In this document: positions 1 to 8,478 of the stretch, one piece after another
Position numbering within the stretch: position 1 is the stretch's first letter
Layout of the letters: each line of letters opens with the position of its first letter
Assembly: GCF_000764555.1 (NCBI RefSeq)
Contig: NZ_CP009574.1
Span: forward strand, 434,001-498,000
DNA length: 64,000 nt
Source of the DNA: Candidatus Francisella endociliophora
Lineage (GTDB): Bacteria; Pseudomonadota; Gammaproteobacteria; Francisellales; Francisellaceae
Direction of reading: 5' to 3'
Notes under the pieces: generated by a model
Seen by the model: only the letters and a program-made list of their open reading frames with translations
The model's database searches: none
Told to the model about the DNA's origin: nothing
Position numbers and translations under genes: made by a program

Positions 1-115
1 TATTTATAGGAAAAAATATTTAATCTATACTTTCTTTATTATAAATTTAAGAATTTATGAGATAAACAAGTTAATAATCAAAGGATAGAATTTAATATGG
101 GTAAAGACATTAAAT

Positions 116-514
116 TTAATTAAAAATACTTTTGGCTTTTTTAATTAGATGCTCTATTTGTTGCTTTGCATACAATTTTGACTCAATACTCCCCCATACT
201 GGAGCTGGCCAAACTGGATCATTCTCAAAACGCCCTACTACATGAATGTGCATTTGTTTAACAACATTTCCAATAGTTGCGACATTTAGCTTATCAGTAT
301 TATATTCTTTGACTATAAAGTCAGATAGTTTATTTATAATTTTATTGATATTGTATTGTTGAGAATCATCTAGCTGATACCACTCTGTTCTATCTGTAAA
401 TGGAACTACGATAAACCATGGAACAATAGAATTATTCATCACTAAAATTTTACAATCTAAATACTCACAAACTTCAAAAGTATCTGCTTTTAAACGCGAA
501 TCTAATTCAAACAT
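116..514 (-). CDS. HIT-family nucleotide-binding protein
   Basis: This 132-residue protein belongs to the histidine triad superfamily, whose members hydrolyse or transfer nucleotides at the alpha-phosphate. The triad region at about residues 87-94 reads QMHIHVVG, so the first histidine is a glutamine while the central catalytic H89 and H91 remain. Many proteobacterial HIT proteins have this glutamine variant. The full length is consistent with a single HIT domain. The start codon overlaps the kdsB stop (TAATG on the minus strand), so it is the last gene of the five-gene operon starting at 2706. The substrate cannot be told from the sequence. Confidence 0.85.
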   Translation of the reverse strand: MFELDSRLKADTFEVCEYLDCKILVMNNSIVPWFIVVPFTDRTEWYQLDDSQQYNINKIINKLSDFIVKEYNTDKLNVATIGNVVKQMHIHVVGRFENDPVWPAPVWGSIESKLYAKQQIEHLIKKAKSIFN

Positions 515-1260
515 TAAAATAGCTTCCTAATTTTTTCTAAATCTTCTAAAGTATCGACACCTGCAGGAGTTGGTTTAGCAGCCTGATCTACAGCAATCTT
601 ATAACCATTATATAAAACTCTAAGCTGTTCAAGCGCCTCATATTTTTCAATAGGAGATACTGTCAACTCAGCATAATGCTTCAAAAATCCAACTCGATAT
701 GTATAGATACCTATATGCCTAAAAAATTCTGAAATATTAACCTGATTTTTCTCAGAAAACCCTCTTTCAAAAGGAATAGATGCTCTACTAAAATACAAAG
801 CATAATTATTCTTATCAAAAACCACTTTAACATTATTTGGATTATAAATATCACTTGCATCTGTAATTTGCTCACAAAGAGTCGATACTACTGCTTCTGG
901 CTTATTGATAAGAAGTTCCGCTGCTTGCTCAATATTCTCAATAGGGATAAGAGGCTCATCACCTTGAACATTAACGACCACATCTTCATCATCAAAACCA
1001 AGCTTTGTAACAGCTTCTGCAATTCTATCAGTGCCTGATTCATGATCATCTCTTGTTAAAATAACATTGGCACCGAAGCCCTCTGCTATTTCTTTAATTT
1101 CATGAGAATCTGTAGCTATAAAGATGCTATCGAACTTTGATTTAGATACTTGCTCATAAACTCTTTGAATCATTGGCTTACCAGCAATATCTGCTAGCAT
1201 CTTACCTGGTAGACGAGTTGACTTAAGTCTAGCAGGAATTACAATATGAGTTCTAGCCAT
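514..1260 (-). CDS. kdsB: 3-deoxy-manno-octulosonate cytidylyltransferase
   Basis: KdsB activates Kdo with CTP to give CMP-Kdo, the donor used to build the LPS inner core; it is cytosolic. The N-terminal nucleotide-binding motif [10 protein letters not shown] (residues 11-20) and the QGDEP metal/nucleotide motif (residues 99-103) are present. The length of 248 residues is normal for the family. It overlaps the upstream trm112-like gene by 8 bp and the downstream HIT gene by 1 bp, so it is translated as part of a tight operon. The pairing of kdsB with a Trm112/YcaR-type gene is common in gammaproteobacteria. Confidence 0.96.
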   Translation of the reverse strand: MARTHIVIPARLKSTRLPGKMLADIAGKPMIQRVYEQVSKSKFDSIFIATDSHEIKEIAEGFGANVILTRDDHESGTDRIAEAVTKLGFDDEDVVVNVQGDEPLIPIENIEQAAELLINKPEAVVSTLCEQITDASDIYNPNNVKVVFDKNNYALYFSRASIPFERGFSEKNQVNISEFFRHIGIYTYRVGFLKHYAELTVSPIEKYEALEQLRVLYNGYKIAVDQAAKPTPAGVDTLEDLEKIRKLF

Positions 1261-1441
1261 ATTTCTTTACCTCTTCAAGAGTTAGTTTTTTAGCTTCCTC
1301 AACTAACATTACAGGTATGTTTTCTCTTATTGGATAAGCTAATTTATCAGCTTTACATACTAAAATCTGATTCTCTTTATCATAATGTAAGTTTGATTTA
1401 CAAACAGGACAAACTAACACATTTAAAACTGAATGATCCAT
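1253..1441 (-). CDS. Trm112-like (YcaR/UPF0434) small zinc-ribbon protein
   Basis: This 62-residue protein is of the Trm112/YcaR family. A CPVC pair is at residues 11-14 and a further Cys at 29 lies before the [12 protein letters not shown] segment typical of the family, so a single zinc-ribbon-like fold is expected. Eukaryotic and archaeal Trm112 proteins stabilise SAM methyltransferases that act on tRNA, rRNA and release factors; the role of short bacterial versions is less clear. It starts inside the stop of the TusA-like gene and overlaps kdsB by 8 bp. It may act as a partner for a methyltransferase encoded elsewhere, but that is inference. Confidence 0.88.
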   Translation of the reverse strand: MDHSVLNVLVCPVCKSNLHYDKENQILVCKADKLAYPIRENIPVMLVEEAKKLTLEEVKKYG

Positions 1442-1659
1442 TATTTCACCTCAATTACAAATTGATATTTATCTTCTACTTGTTTAGCTTCAACAAGTAT
1501 ATAATCATTTACCTTACACCATGCTGGGATATCATGCATAGTACCAGGATCTGTACAAATAACTTTTAATTGCTCTCCTGATTGCATACCTCTTAGAGCA
1601 TTTTGAGTTTTGATAACAGGCATTGGACATAAAAGTCTTTCTAGATTTATTTCTTTCAT
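1441..1659 (-). CDS. TusA/SirA-family sulfur-carrier protein
   Basis: This 72-residue protein has the CPMP motif (Cys11) that marks TusA/SirA/YeeD proteins, followed by the DPGTMHDIPAWC segment. TusA takes persulfide sulfur from a cysteine desulfurase and relays it to thiolation enzymes. Here the gene is immediately downstream of a PP-loop ATPase (the genes abut at 1659/1660), and its stop overlaps the next start. That neighbour makes it a good candidate for the dedicated sulfur donor to that ATPase. It could instead be the general TusA of this organism; sequence alone does not separate the two. Confidence 0.88.
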   Translation of the reverse strand: MKEINLERLLCPMPVIKTQNALRGMQSGEQLKVICTDPGTMHDIPAWCKVNDYILVEAKQVEDKYQFVIEVK

Positions 1660-2706
1660 CTATATATACCATTCTTGTTTGATTTCATCAGCAGGCATTG
1701 GTGCTACAGTTACCTCTTTACTAGTGCCATCAAGATAGTTAAACACCATAGTTACAGTATCAGCATTTTTACCTTGAGTGAATCTACCCAAAACTTTAGC
1801 GGTAAATTCTTCATCAGCTTTATCAAAGTCACCATCTATTAAAATTAATGGTCCACCATGAGAAGAACAATACACATAAGCAAACTGATTTTTATAGCCA
1901 TTCAGATAATTATTCTCGCCTTCTTCACGACCAATTATAAGCTTATATTCTGGCTTATAACGTAAATGTCTGCCAACTTTTAAAAGCATAATATCATCAA
2001 ACTCATACTCTTTTGAATTACGAGCTTGCCATAAATCTACAAGCTTATCAGAGTACTGTTTATCTGTAAGGAAGCAACAGCCACCTGCAGGAGAAGCATA
2101 ATCTTCTATACCCCAATCTTTAGCCATCTTCATTTGCTCTTTACGACCTCGACCTGTAATTCCCATTAGTTTAGATCTATCAACCCAACCTTCTCTTTCT
2201 GGTTTTGTTTCAGGTAAGTTTTTTGCACTTAATGGTCTAAGTAAAAGATCATCAATTCCAGATTGTTTCTGTACTACTGGCATAGTATCTTTTCTTTGAG
2301 ACATTGGTCTTTGGCCAATAACTTCGCCCGTAATTATAAAATCAAAGCCATTTTCTAAAGCCCACTGTTTTGCTTTACGCACCATAAAAATCTTACAATC
2401 AAGGCATGGATTCATATTTGCACCATAGCCATATTTAGGATTTAAAAGTACATCTTTGTATTCTTCTATTACATCTATAATATGAAGCTTAATACCTAAT
2501 TGTTCAGCAACCCAAAGAGCATTATTTCGCTTTTGTTTTTCTTTATCATGTTTACGAATTGCATGAGTATGTCCCTCTACACAAAACCCTGTAAAAAAGT
2601 TTATACCTTCGACATGAACACCTTGCTCTATCATCATTTTTGTAGCAAGCATTGAATCAAGACCACCCGATATAAGTGATATTGCTTTTCTTTGTTTTTG
2701 TTCCAT
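1660..2706 (-). CDS. PP-loop ATPase with C-terminal NFACT-R-like domain, putative tRNA thiolase
   Basis: This 348-residue protein has an N-terminal alpha-hydrolase/PP-loop domain with SGGLDS at residues 13-18, as in MnmA, ThiI and TtcA. A CLDC pair at 101-104 and a CC pair at 210-211 are in positions that could serve as nucleophile and persulfide cysteines. The C-terminal third (about 235-348) has the KVGRHLRY and LIIGREEGEN pattern of the NFACT-R/DUF814 RNA-binding domain. It is often annotated as a tRNA 2-thiouridylase-like protein, but it is not a standard MnmA, which is built differently. It heads the operon with the TusA-like gene, which supports a sulfur-transfer reaction on RNA. The RNA target is unknown. 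Confidence 0.75.
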   Translation of the reverse strand: MEQKQRKAISLISGGLDSMLATKMMIEQGVHVEGINFFTGFCVEGHTHAIRKHDKEKQKRNNALWVAEQLGIKLHIIDVIEEYKDVLLNPKYGYGANMNPCLDCKIFMVRKAKQWALENGFDFIITGEVIGQRPMSQRKDTMPVVQKQSGIDDLLLRPLSAKNLPETKPEREGWVDRSKLMGITGRGRKEQMKMAKDWGIEDYASPAGGCCFLTDKQYSDKLVDLWQARNSKEYEFDDIMLLKVGRHLRYKPEYKLIIGREEGENNYLNGYKNQFAYVYCSSHGGPLILIDGDFDKADEEFTAKVLGRFTQGKNADTVTMVFNYLDGTSKEVTVAPMPADEIKQEWYI

Positions 2707-2810
2707 TGTTATAGTTTTAAAAATCTAATTATTAAATATTTGTAACAATTTTAGCATATCGATATTGTTTAACTAGATTTTATTTAAAATTCTAATTTGA
2801 ACTTAGTAGA

Positions 2811-2826
2811 AAAGAAATATTTCTTT
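2811..2826. repeat. 16-bp perfect palindrome at a gene end
   Basis: The sequence AAAGAAATATTTCTTT is its own reverse complement and spans the stop codon of the minus-strand gene that ends at 2825. It could form a weak A/T hairpin at the transcript end. No U-run follows it on the minus strand, so a classic intrinsic terminator is not supported, and in DNA this AT-rich such palindromes can arise by chance. Confidence 0.4.
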
Positions 2827-3289
2827 AAAGTTTAATTCTTGCAGTCGATGTTTCTAAAAACACAGATTTGTTAAGCTTGCCCTTTCTATGTATCTGTTGT
2901 TCAAGTTTCTGATTATCATAAATTTTCACATCAAAATTGACATCTCCATTAGGAAAAAAAGTCCTTGTCACAATTACCTCCTTACCTTGATCATCAAATC
3001 TTTTTCCTACAGAAACAATTGAGTTTTGTTTAATAAGTAAATTATCAAGCGTTGCACTATATTTCAAAACTCCATCCATTATTTTTTCATTTGGCTCTTT
3101 TGTAACATCAAATATAAAGTCAAATGACTTGCCTTCTTCTGCATATGTTCTAAAATTCTGATAAGACTCAACTTTTATATCTTTTTCATCAGTAGAAACA
3201 TACACTAAGGCTACCAAAAAAATAATTGCTGAAATAAAAGTAACTATCGAAAAAACCTGGCTTTTTGTTACTAATTTAATTCTATTCAT
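2825..3289 (-). CDS. Small membrane-anchored protein of unknown function
   Basis: I do not recognise this 154-residue protein. One hydrophobic segment lies at about residues 12-29, preceded by basic residues, so it is probably anchored in the inner membrane with the rest in the periplasm. The exported part is polar and rich in Asp, Lys and Val, alternating like a small beta-rich fold, with no cysteine and no catalytic motif that I can see. Its start is an ATG at 3289. A perfect 16-bp palindrome at 2811-2826 overlaps its stop codon. Confidence 0.7.
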   Translation of the reverse strand: MNRIKLVTKSQVFSIVTFISAIIFLVALVYVSTDEKDIKVESYQNFRTYAEEGKSFDFIFDVTKEPNEKIMDGVLKYSATLDNLLIKQNSIVSVGKRFDDQGKEVIVTRTFFPNGDVNFDVKIYDNQKLEQQIHRKGKLNKSVFLETSTARIKL

Positions 3290-3371
3290 TTCATATAGGT
3301 TGGATGTTTTACTATAAAATATCCTATCATAAAAAGTAAGCTAAAATTGTGATTTTTTTCACTCAACAATT

Positions 3372-3978
3372 TTATTTTTCATCATAATATTTTGCAGCGT
3401 AAAATCCAACTAAAGAGCCAAGCATCGAGACCACTCGCAAAATAAAAATATTGAAGTAGTTGAGCTGTTACAACTAAGGAAATTAATAATGCCCATAATA
3501 ATTTGTATTTTGGAAATAAAATCCACAAACTCACACAAAAAGAAAATATAAGTGTTGCATGTCCTGATGGAAACGAGTTATTGATATTATCAAATTTAAA
3601 CCAATTAAATCCATAAGCATTATCTCTAATTAGAGACAGATTATTTTTAAATGTCTCTGGCCAATATCTACTAAAAAAACCTTTTAAAATATCTTTAACA
3701 AACTGTCCTATTACAATTGCGTTAGCGACTAACAGAGGCTTTTTATCAGTAGCAATAATTTTCTTCAATAGTAACTTGGTAAAAAAATAAATATAAAAAA
3801 CAAATGTCAATTTTTTTATAATAGAAACAAGATCATCTAAAAAAACTTCATAAAGGTATATTGTCTTGAATTATGCTCATATAAAAACCACACTACCTGC
3901 CTATCAACAAAAAAGTAGCTTATTACTATTTAAGCCAAAACCAGTCATAACTATTAATGCTAATTTTTTATTATTCAT
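3372..3978 (-). pseudogene. Frameshifted PAP2-family phosphatase
   Basis: Parts of one PAP2 phosphatase are spread over three minus-strand frames. An ATG at 3978 begins a short peptide (MNNKKLALIVMTGFGLNSNK) that soon hits a stop. A second frame gives YFFVDRQVVWFLYEH and stops after a run of seven T. The longest open piece (3382-3810, apparent TTG start) holds SRYWPETF and PSGH, two of the three PAP2 signature blocks. Near 3410 the frame changes again and continues as RVVSMLGSLVGFYAAKYYDEK to a stop at 3372-3374. The histidine block expected between RVVS and GSLVG seems missing. Intact relatives act on lipid phosphates at the periplasmic face of the inner membrane. Confidence 0.72.
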
Positions 3979-3987
3979 TAATCATTC

Positions 3988-5826
3988 CTAATGAAAACAT
4001 TCCCAAATTTCTTGGGCCAGTTTTTTACTAATCCCTTTTACTTTAGCAATTTCATCAACTGATGCTCTAGATAACTCTTGCCAGCCTCCAAAGTGCATAA
4101 TTAATGCTTTACGGCGTTTTGGTCCAACACCTTCAATCTCCTCTATAATTGAAGATTGTCTATTTGAGCTAACTTTCTTACGCTGACCTTTGATAGCATG
4201 GTCATGAGCAGAGTCTCGAACTTGTCGTAATAGTAAAAAGCCTGGGTCATACTCATCTAAAGTATATTCAGCATCATCAAATCCTTTGTAGATTTTTTCT
4301 TTACCACTAATTCGCTCAACACCTTTACCTAGACTCACAAGCTGTACTTTATTTTGAATACCAAATTCACGAAATACTGCTTCTGCTTGGTGAATCTGCC
4401 CTTTTCCACCATCTATTATCATTACATCTGGAAGATTATCAGCTTCTAATCCTGAGCTTACTCGACGATATACTGCTTGGTGAATAGCTGCATAGTCATC
4501 ACCAGCTTTAACATCTTTAATATTGTATCTACGATGAGATTTACGATCCTCCCCCTCATCTGTGTAAACAACACATGAAGCAACTGTAGCCTCACCTTGA
4601 AAATGTGAAATATCAAAACATTCAATCCGTTTAATATCATTTTCAAATTCAAGAAATTCTTTCAATGAGTCTAAGCGTTTTTGATATTGTGATTTTGAGC
4701 TTGTGTATATGTTTAACTTTTGTCTAGCATTTACTTCTGCTAGCTTTAACCACTTAAGGTTGTCAGCTGCTGGTGCAATTATCCAGTTGATTGATTGGCC
4801 TATCTTTTGTGAAATACTATTCATCAAATCTGTAATCTCAGCGAAATCAACTTTTGATAAAATTATATTTTTTGGCCAGATATTACGAATCTCATCCCCA
4901 AGATAAAAATGTGATAAAAATGCATGCATTATGGATGTCTTATCTTGCCCTTTTGCGTCAATGCTCCAATGCCTATCAGCTACCACATCACCATTTTGAA
5001 TCTGCAACAAGGCGATACTTGCATAATTATCTTGGATATATATCCCAATCACATCAAAAGTTTTATCTGCTTGGATATCAACTATTTGCTGTTGCTGAAG
5101 CTTACGTAATACTACAAGCTGATCACGATAAACTTGAGCCTTTTCATATTCCATATTTTCAGAAGCCTGATACATTTTCTCAGAAATTTCTTCTAGCACA
5201 CTACTAAACTTACCTGCAAGAAATTTTTTTAAAATTGCTAATTGTTCATCATATTGCTCTTGAGAGACTAGCCCAACACACGGAGCTAAGCATCGTTTAA
5301 TTTGATATTGTAAGCATGGTCTAACTCTTGATTTATAGTATGAATTTTCACATTGGCGAATTGGAAAAATTTTTTGGATAATATTTAGGGTATTTTTTAC
5401 AGATGAAATTGATACAAATGGACCAAAGCACTGTCCTTTTTTATAAGCTGATTTACCACGATAAAAAGCAACTCGTGGAAATTTATCACGCGAAATAACT
5501 AAATAGGGATAGCTTTTATCATCTTTAAATAAAATATTATACTTCGGTCGGTGTTGTTTAATAAGATTATTCTCAAGCAAATACGCCTCATAATCACTAG
5601 GTGTGATAGTTATCTCAATCTTAGCCACTTGTGATGCCATCATTAAAGTTTTGGTATCTTTAGCACCTTTTGAGAAATAACTATTCACACGATTCTTAAG
5701 ATTTTTTGCTTTACCTACATAAATTATCTCACCATGTCTATCAATCATACGATAAACGCCTGAGTGAGTTGTTAAGTTTGCTAAAAAGCTTTTTAAATCA
5801 AAATCTTGAGAATTATCAGAAATCAT
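3988..5826 (-). CDS. uvrC: Excinuclease ABC subunit C
   Basis: UvrC makes the two incisions around a bulky DNA lesion after UvrA and UvrB have located it. The protein has a GIY-YIG-type N-terminal nuclease (about residues 15-95, with GVYRM and IIYVGKAKNLKNRV), a cysteine-rich segment (CENSYYKSRVRPCLQYQIKRC region), a UVR motif near 200-235, a C-terminal RNase H-like nuclease (IECFDISHFQGE, DVMIIDGGKGQ) and helix-hairpin-helix repeats at the end (EEIEGVGPKRRKAL). The length of 612 residues is typical. uvrB lies at 61.1-63.1 kb in the same window. The gene is divergent from rnd across 120 bp. Confidence 0.97.
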   Translation of the reverse strand: MISDNSQDFDLKSFLANLTTHSGVYRMIDRHGEIIYVGKAKNLKNRVNSYFSKGAKDTKTLMMASQVAKIEITITPSDYEAYLLENNLIKQHRPKYNILFKDDKSYPYLVISRDKFPRVAFYRGKSAYKKGQCFGPFVSISSVKNTLNIIQKIFPIRQCENSYYKSRVRPCLQYQIKRCLAPCVGLVSQEQYDEQLAILKKFLAGKFSSVLEEISEKMYQASENMEYEKAQVYRDQLVVLRKLQQQQIVDIQADKTFDVIGIYIQDNYASIALLQIQNGDVVADRHWSIDAKGQDKTSIMHAFLSHFYLGDEIRNIWPKNIILSKVDFAEITDLMNSISQKIGQSINWIIAPAADNLKWLKLAEVNARQKLNIYTSSKSQYQKRLDSLKEFLEFENDIKRIECFDISHFQGEATVASCVVYTDEGEDRKSHRRYNIKDVKAGDDYAAIHQAVYRRVSSGLEADNLPDVMIIDGGKGQIHQAEAVFREFGIQNKVQLVSLGKGVERISGKEKIYKGFDDAEYTLDEYDPGFLLLRQVRDSAHDHAIKGQRKKVSSNRQSSIIEEIEGVGPKRRKALIMHFGGWQELSRASVDEIAKVKGISKKLAQEIWECFH

Positions 5827-5946
5827 CTAATTTTTATCACGCAATAAATATATGAAAATGGTAACATATCTAAATTAAATACTTTATAAAAAATAAATAC
5901 TGCAAAGAGATACCTAAAAGTTCTCAAAAGTATTCTAAGCAAATAA

Positions 5947-7038
5947 ATGATAATCAACACAAACAAACAACTACAAAATCTTATTGAAACTATTAAAGAT
6001 TCGAATCAAATAGCAGTGGATACAGAGTTCTACTGGATGCGTACATACTATCCTGAGCTATGCTTAGTTCAGATAGCTACTGAAAATGAAATATTTCTAT
6101 TAGATACCTTAAAAGAACTAAATTTTTCATTACTCAAAGAAATCTTTGAAAATACAAATATTGAAAAAATTATTCATTCAGCAACAAATGATATTCCAAT
6201 TATAAAAAAATTCTTCAACTGTGAAGTAAATAATGTCTTTGATACTCAACTTGCAGCGACCTTTTTAGGTTATCAAATGCAGTCATCTCTAAAGTCTTTA
6301 TTAAAAGATATTCTAGATATTGAAATGGAGAAAGAATCACAGTTTTCAGATTGGCGCAAAAGACCCCTTTCACAAAAGCAGTTAGATTATGCTCTAAAAG
6401 ATGTTGAACACCTAATTGAAGTAAAAGAGCATTTAGATCAAAAACTTAATGAAAGCAGTTATAAAGATTTTTTCGAAGAAGAGCTTATAGAAATACAAAA
6501 AACAGAATTTAATTCTGTCGATATTATTCATACTAAAATTGGCAATATCCAAAAATTTAGTGAAAAAGTTCAAAGAAATGCTATTTTAATAGCTCAATGG
6601 CGTGAAAAAATTGCTCAAAAAAAGAATATACCTGTTAGATTTATTTTTGACAATAAAATCTTATATACCATTGCTCATGTAAGCCCTAAATCTCTAGATT
6701 CTTTTGAGCATCCAGAATTAAAAAAACTAAAACCTTGGATAAAAAAGGATATTGTATCAGCTCTTAAAACAGGGCAATGTGTTGATAGTATGATTCTAGA
6801 AAAAAAATCAGGAAATAAGCTATCTCCTGAAACATATGATAAAGTTATAGCATATTTTGATCTAGAAACTAAAGAACTTGGATTTGATGCTAGCCTGATT
6901 GCTTCAAGAAAAGATATTCGCTCTCTAATATATAACCTTAGCATAGATAAAGACTATATTAGTAGTAAACTCCTAAATGGCTGGCGTCATAAAGTAGTTG
7001 GTAAAAAATTAAAAGAGTATATACTAGAGAATATATAA
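5947..7038 (+). CDS. rnd: Ribonuclease D
   Basis: RNase D is a DEDD-family 3'-5' exoribonuclease that trims tRNA and other small RNA precursors. The first exonuclease motif is VDTEF (D25, E27), a second lies around HSATNDIPII, and the third is the YALKDVEHL block near residue 153. An HRDC domain follows at about 205-285 (QRNAILIAQWREKIA), matching the family order. The length of 363 residues is normal. It starts with an ATG at 5947 and is transcribed away from uvrC. The gap to the next gene is 154 bp. Confidence 0.94.
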   Translation: MIINTNKQLQNLIETIKDSNQIAVDTEFYWMRTYYPELCLVQIATENEIFLLDTLKELNFSLLKEIFENTNIEKIIHSATNDIPIIKKFFNCEVNNVFDTQLAATFLGYQMQSSLKSLLKDILDIEMEKESQFSDWRKRPLSQKQLDYALKDVEHLIEVKEHLDQKLNESSYKDFFEEELIEIQKTEFNSVDIIHTKIGNIQKFSEKVQRNAILIAQWREKIAQKKNIPVRFIFDNKILYTIAHVSPKSLDSFEHPELKKLKPWIKKDIVSALKTGQCVDSMILEKKSGNKLSPETYDKVIAYFDLETKELGFDASLIASRKDIRSLIYNLSIDKDYISSKLLNGWRHKVVGKKLKEYILENI

Positions 7039-7192
7039 ATAGTTTTCTAACTTTTATAGCATACTGCAATAAAAGATTTACCTAAACTAAATCAATCATC
7101 AAGAACTTATTTGATAGATCTGTAAAGTCAATACTTATTAAGATGCTACAAAAAAGTTCTGCGTAATATTTTATAATGCGGACTAACTTATA

Positions 7193-8407
7193 ATGAATTA
7201 TATAACTAGAAACTCAAAAATTTTTCCAATAATTTTAGCTCTTTTTGCAGCCTTACCTCCTTTAGCTGTAAATACCTATGCGCCTGCAATTTCATTGATT
7301 GCTCATGAATTTGGTGTTAGTGATAGTAAGGTACTAACTACTTTTGCTACTTATTTTATAGGCTTCAGCTTTGGCATGCTGTTTTGGGGAGCTATTTCTG
7401 ACAAATTTGGTCGCAAAAAAATCATAATTATAGGTAGCATAATTTACATTATTAGTACTATACTTTGCTCATATAGTTATAATTTTAAAATGCTTGAGAT
7501 GATGCGACTAGTACAAGGGCTATCTGATTCTGTTGGTGCAGTGATTGCATTTTCCATCGCTAGGGATTGCTATAAAGGACCTCAGCTTACAAACCTTCTT
7601 GCTTCAATAATTATAATATTATTAATTGCTCCAATAGTAGCCCCTATAATTGGCACAATTATTACAGACTTAACACATTCGTGGCAAGCTACTTTTCACT
7701 TTTTAACTGCTTATGGTGTAGTAATGCTTATTACTGCTTTTATGATAGAAGAAACTTTAGAACATAAAAATAGACAGCCTAATTTACTAAAGTTAATTCC
7801 TGGTTATTTTAATCATATTACTAATCCTAGTTTTATGTTAGCGACTCTTGCAAGTGGAACAATATTCGCAGCACTGTTTATTTATATATCATCATCAGCT
7901 TTAATATACTTAAACGACTATAAAACTGGTTCATTTTTATATTGTTTATATTTTGGGCTATGTTGCCTAGGAGCTATATTTGCAAATATTCTTATTAAAA
8001 AAAACTCAAGTCATGTACAACAGTTAAAGTTTCTATACTACAGTATTGCTCTAATGACAACTAGTTGTATTATACTTATTATTTTTAATAGCTTAAATTT
8101 AGATAGTGCTTTAATTTACACCCTTACAATGTTTGTTTTATGTGGTAATGTAGCCTTTAGCTCAACGCTAATTTATTCATTTGCAATGGATCAAGTAAAT
8201 CATAGCTTTGGTACAGCAAATTCCATATTAAATTTCTCAAAAAATATGATAGCTGCTATTGGTAGTTATGTTGTTAGCTTTTATCATGGTAGACATCTAG
8301 TACTTGCATCACCATATACACAATTAGTATTTGCTATAATAACTATTGGACTTTTGTTTGGGATTTATAAATTAAATAAAAAACTTAAACTACAGCAATC
8401 AGCTTAA
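7193..8407 (+). CDS. MFS transporter, Bcr/CflA-like drug efflux family
   Basis: This 404-residue protein has about 12 hydrophobic segments and the MFS motif between helices 2 and 3 (WGAISDKFGRKKI). The opening LALFAALPPLAVNTYAPA and the LVQGLSDSVGAVIAFSIARD stretch match Bcr/CflA proton-driven multidrug exporters, which expel drugs such as bicyclomycin or small metabolites. It stands alone, 154 bp after rnd and convergent with glyS. The start ATG sits in TATAATG without a strong ribosome binding site. The substrate cannot be assigned. Confidence 0.85.
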   Translation: MNYITRNSKIFPIILALFAALPPLAVNTYAPAISLIAHEFGVSDSKVLTTFATYFIGFSFGMLFWGAISDKFGRKKIIIIGSIIYIISTILCSYSYNFKMLEMMRLVQGLSDSVGAVIAFSIARDCYKGPQLTNLLASIIIILLIAPIVAPIIGTIITDLTHSWQATFHFLTAYGVVMLITAFMIEETLEHKNRQPNLLKLIPGYFNHITNPSFMLATLASGTIFAALFIYISSSALIYLNDYKTGSFLYCLYFGLCCLGAIFANILIKKNSSHVQQLKFLYYSIALMTTSCIILIIFNSLNLDSALIYTLTMFVLCGNVAFSSTLIYSFAMDQVNHSFGTANSILNFSKNMIAAIGSYVVSFYHGRHLVLASPYTQLVFAIITIGLLFGIYKLNKKLKLQQSA

Positions 8408-8478
8408 ATCCTAATACTAAAAATAACATCCTGAAATTTATAAAAAAGTATATTCAGAATGTAAAATAAAATTGAGGT

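Noticed and set aside
1-115. Short ATG reading frame at 97-123 with an AAAGGAT-like ribosome binding site (MGKDIKFN then stop).
   Set aside because: Eight codons only, with no neighbour that would make a leader peptide likely. It overlaps the end of the HIT gene on the other strand. The rest of this stretch shows nothing.
1330-1569. Plus-strand open frame over the Trm112-like and TusA-like genes, and similar antisense frames throughout the window.
   Set aside because: These overlap well-recognised genes on the opposite strand, show no domain and have composition expected of antisense reading of AT-rich genes.
3382-3810. The longest open piece of the PAP2 gene taken as a complete gene from a TTG start.
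   Set aside because: It lacks the N-terminal membrane segments and the last catalytic histidine block, which are both found in other frames next to it, so it is reported as part of a pseudogene.
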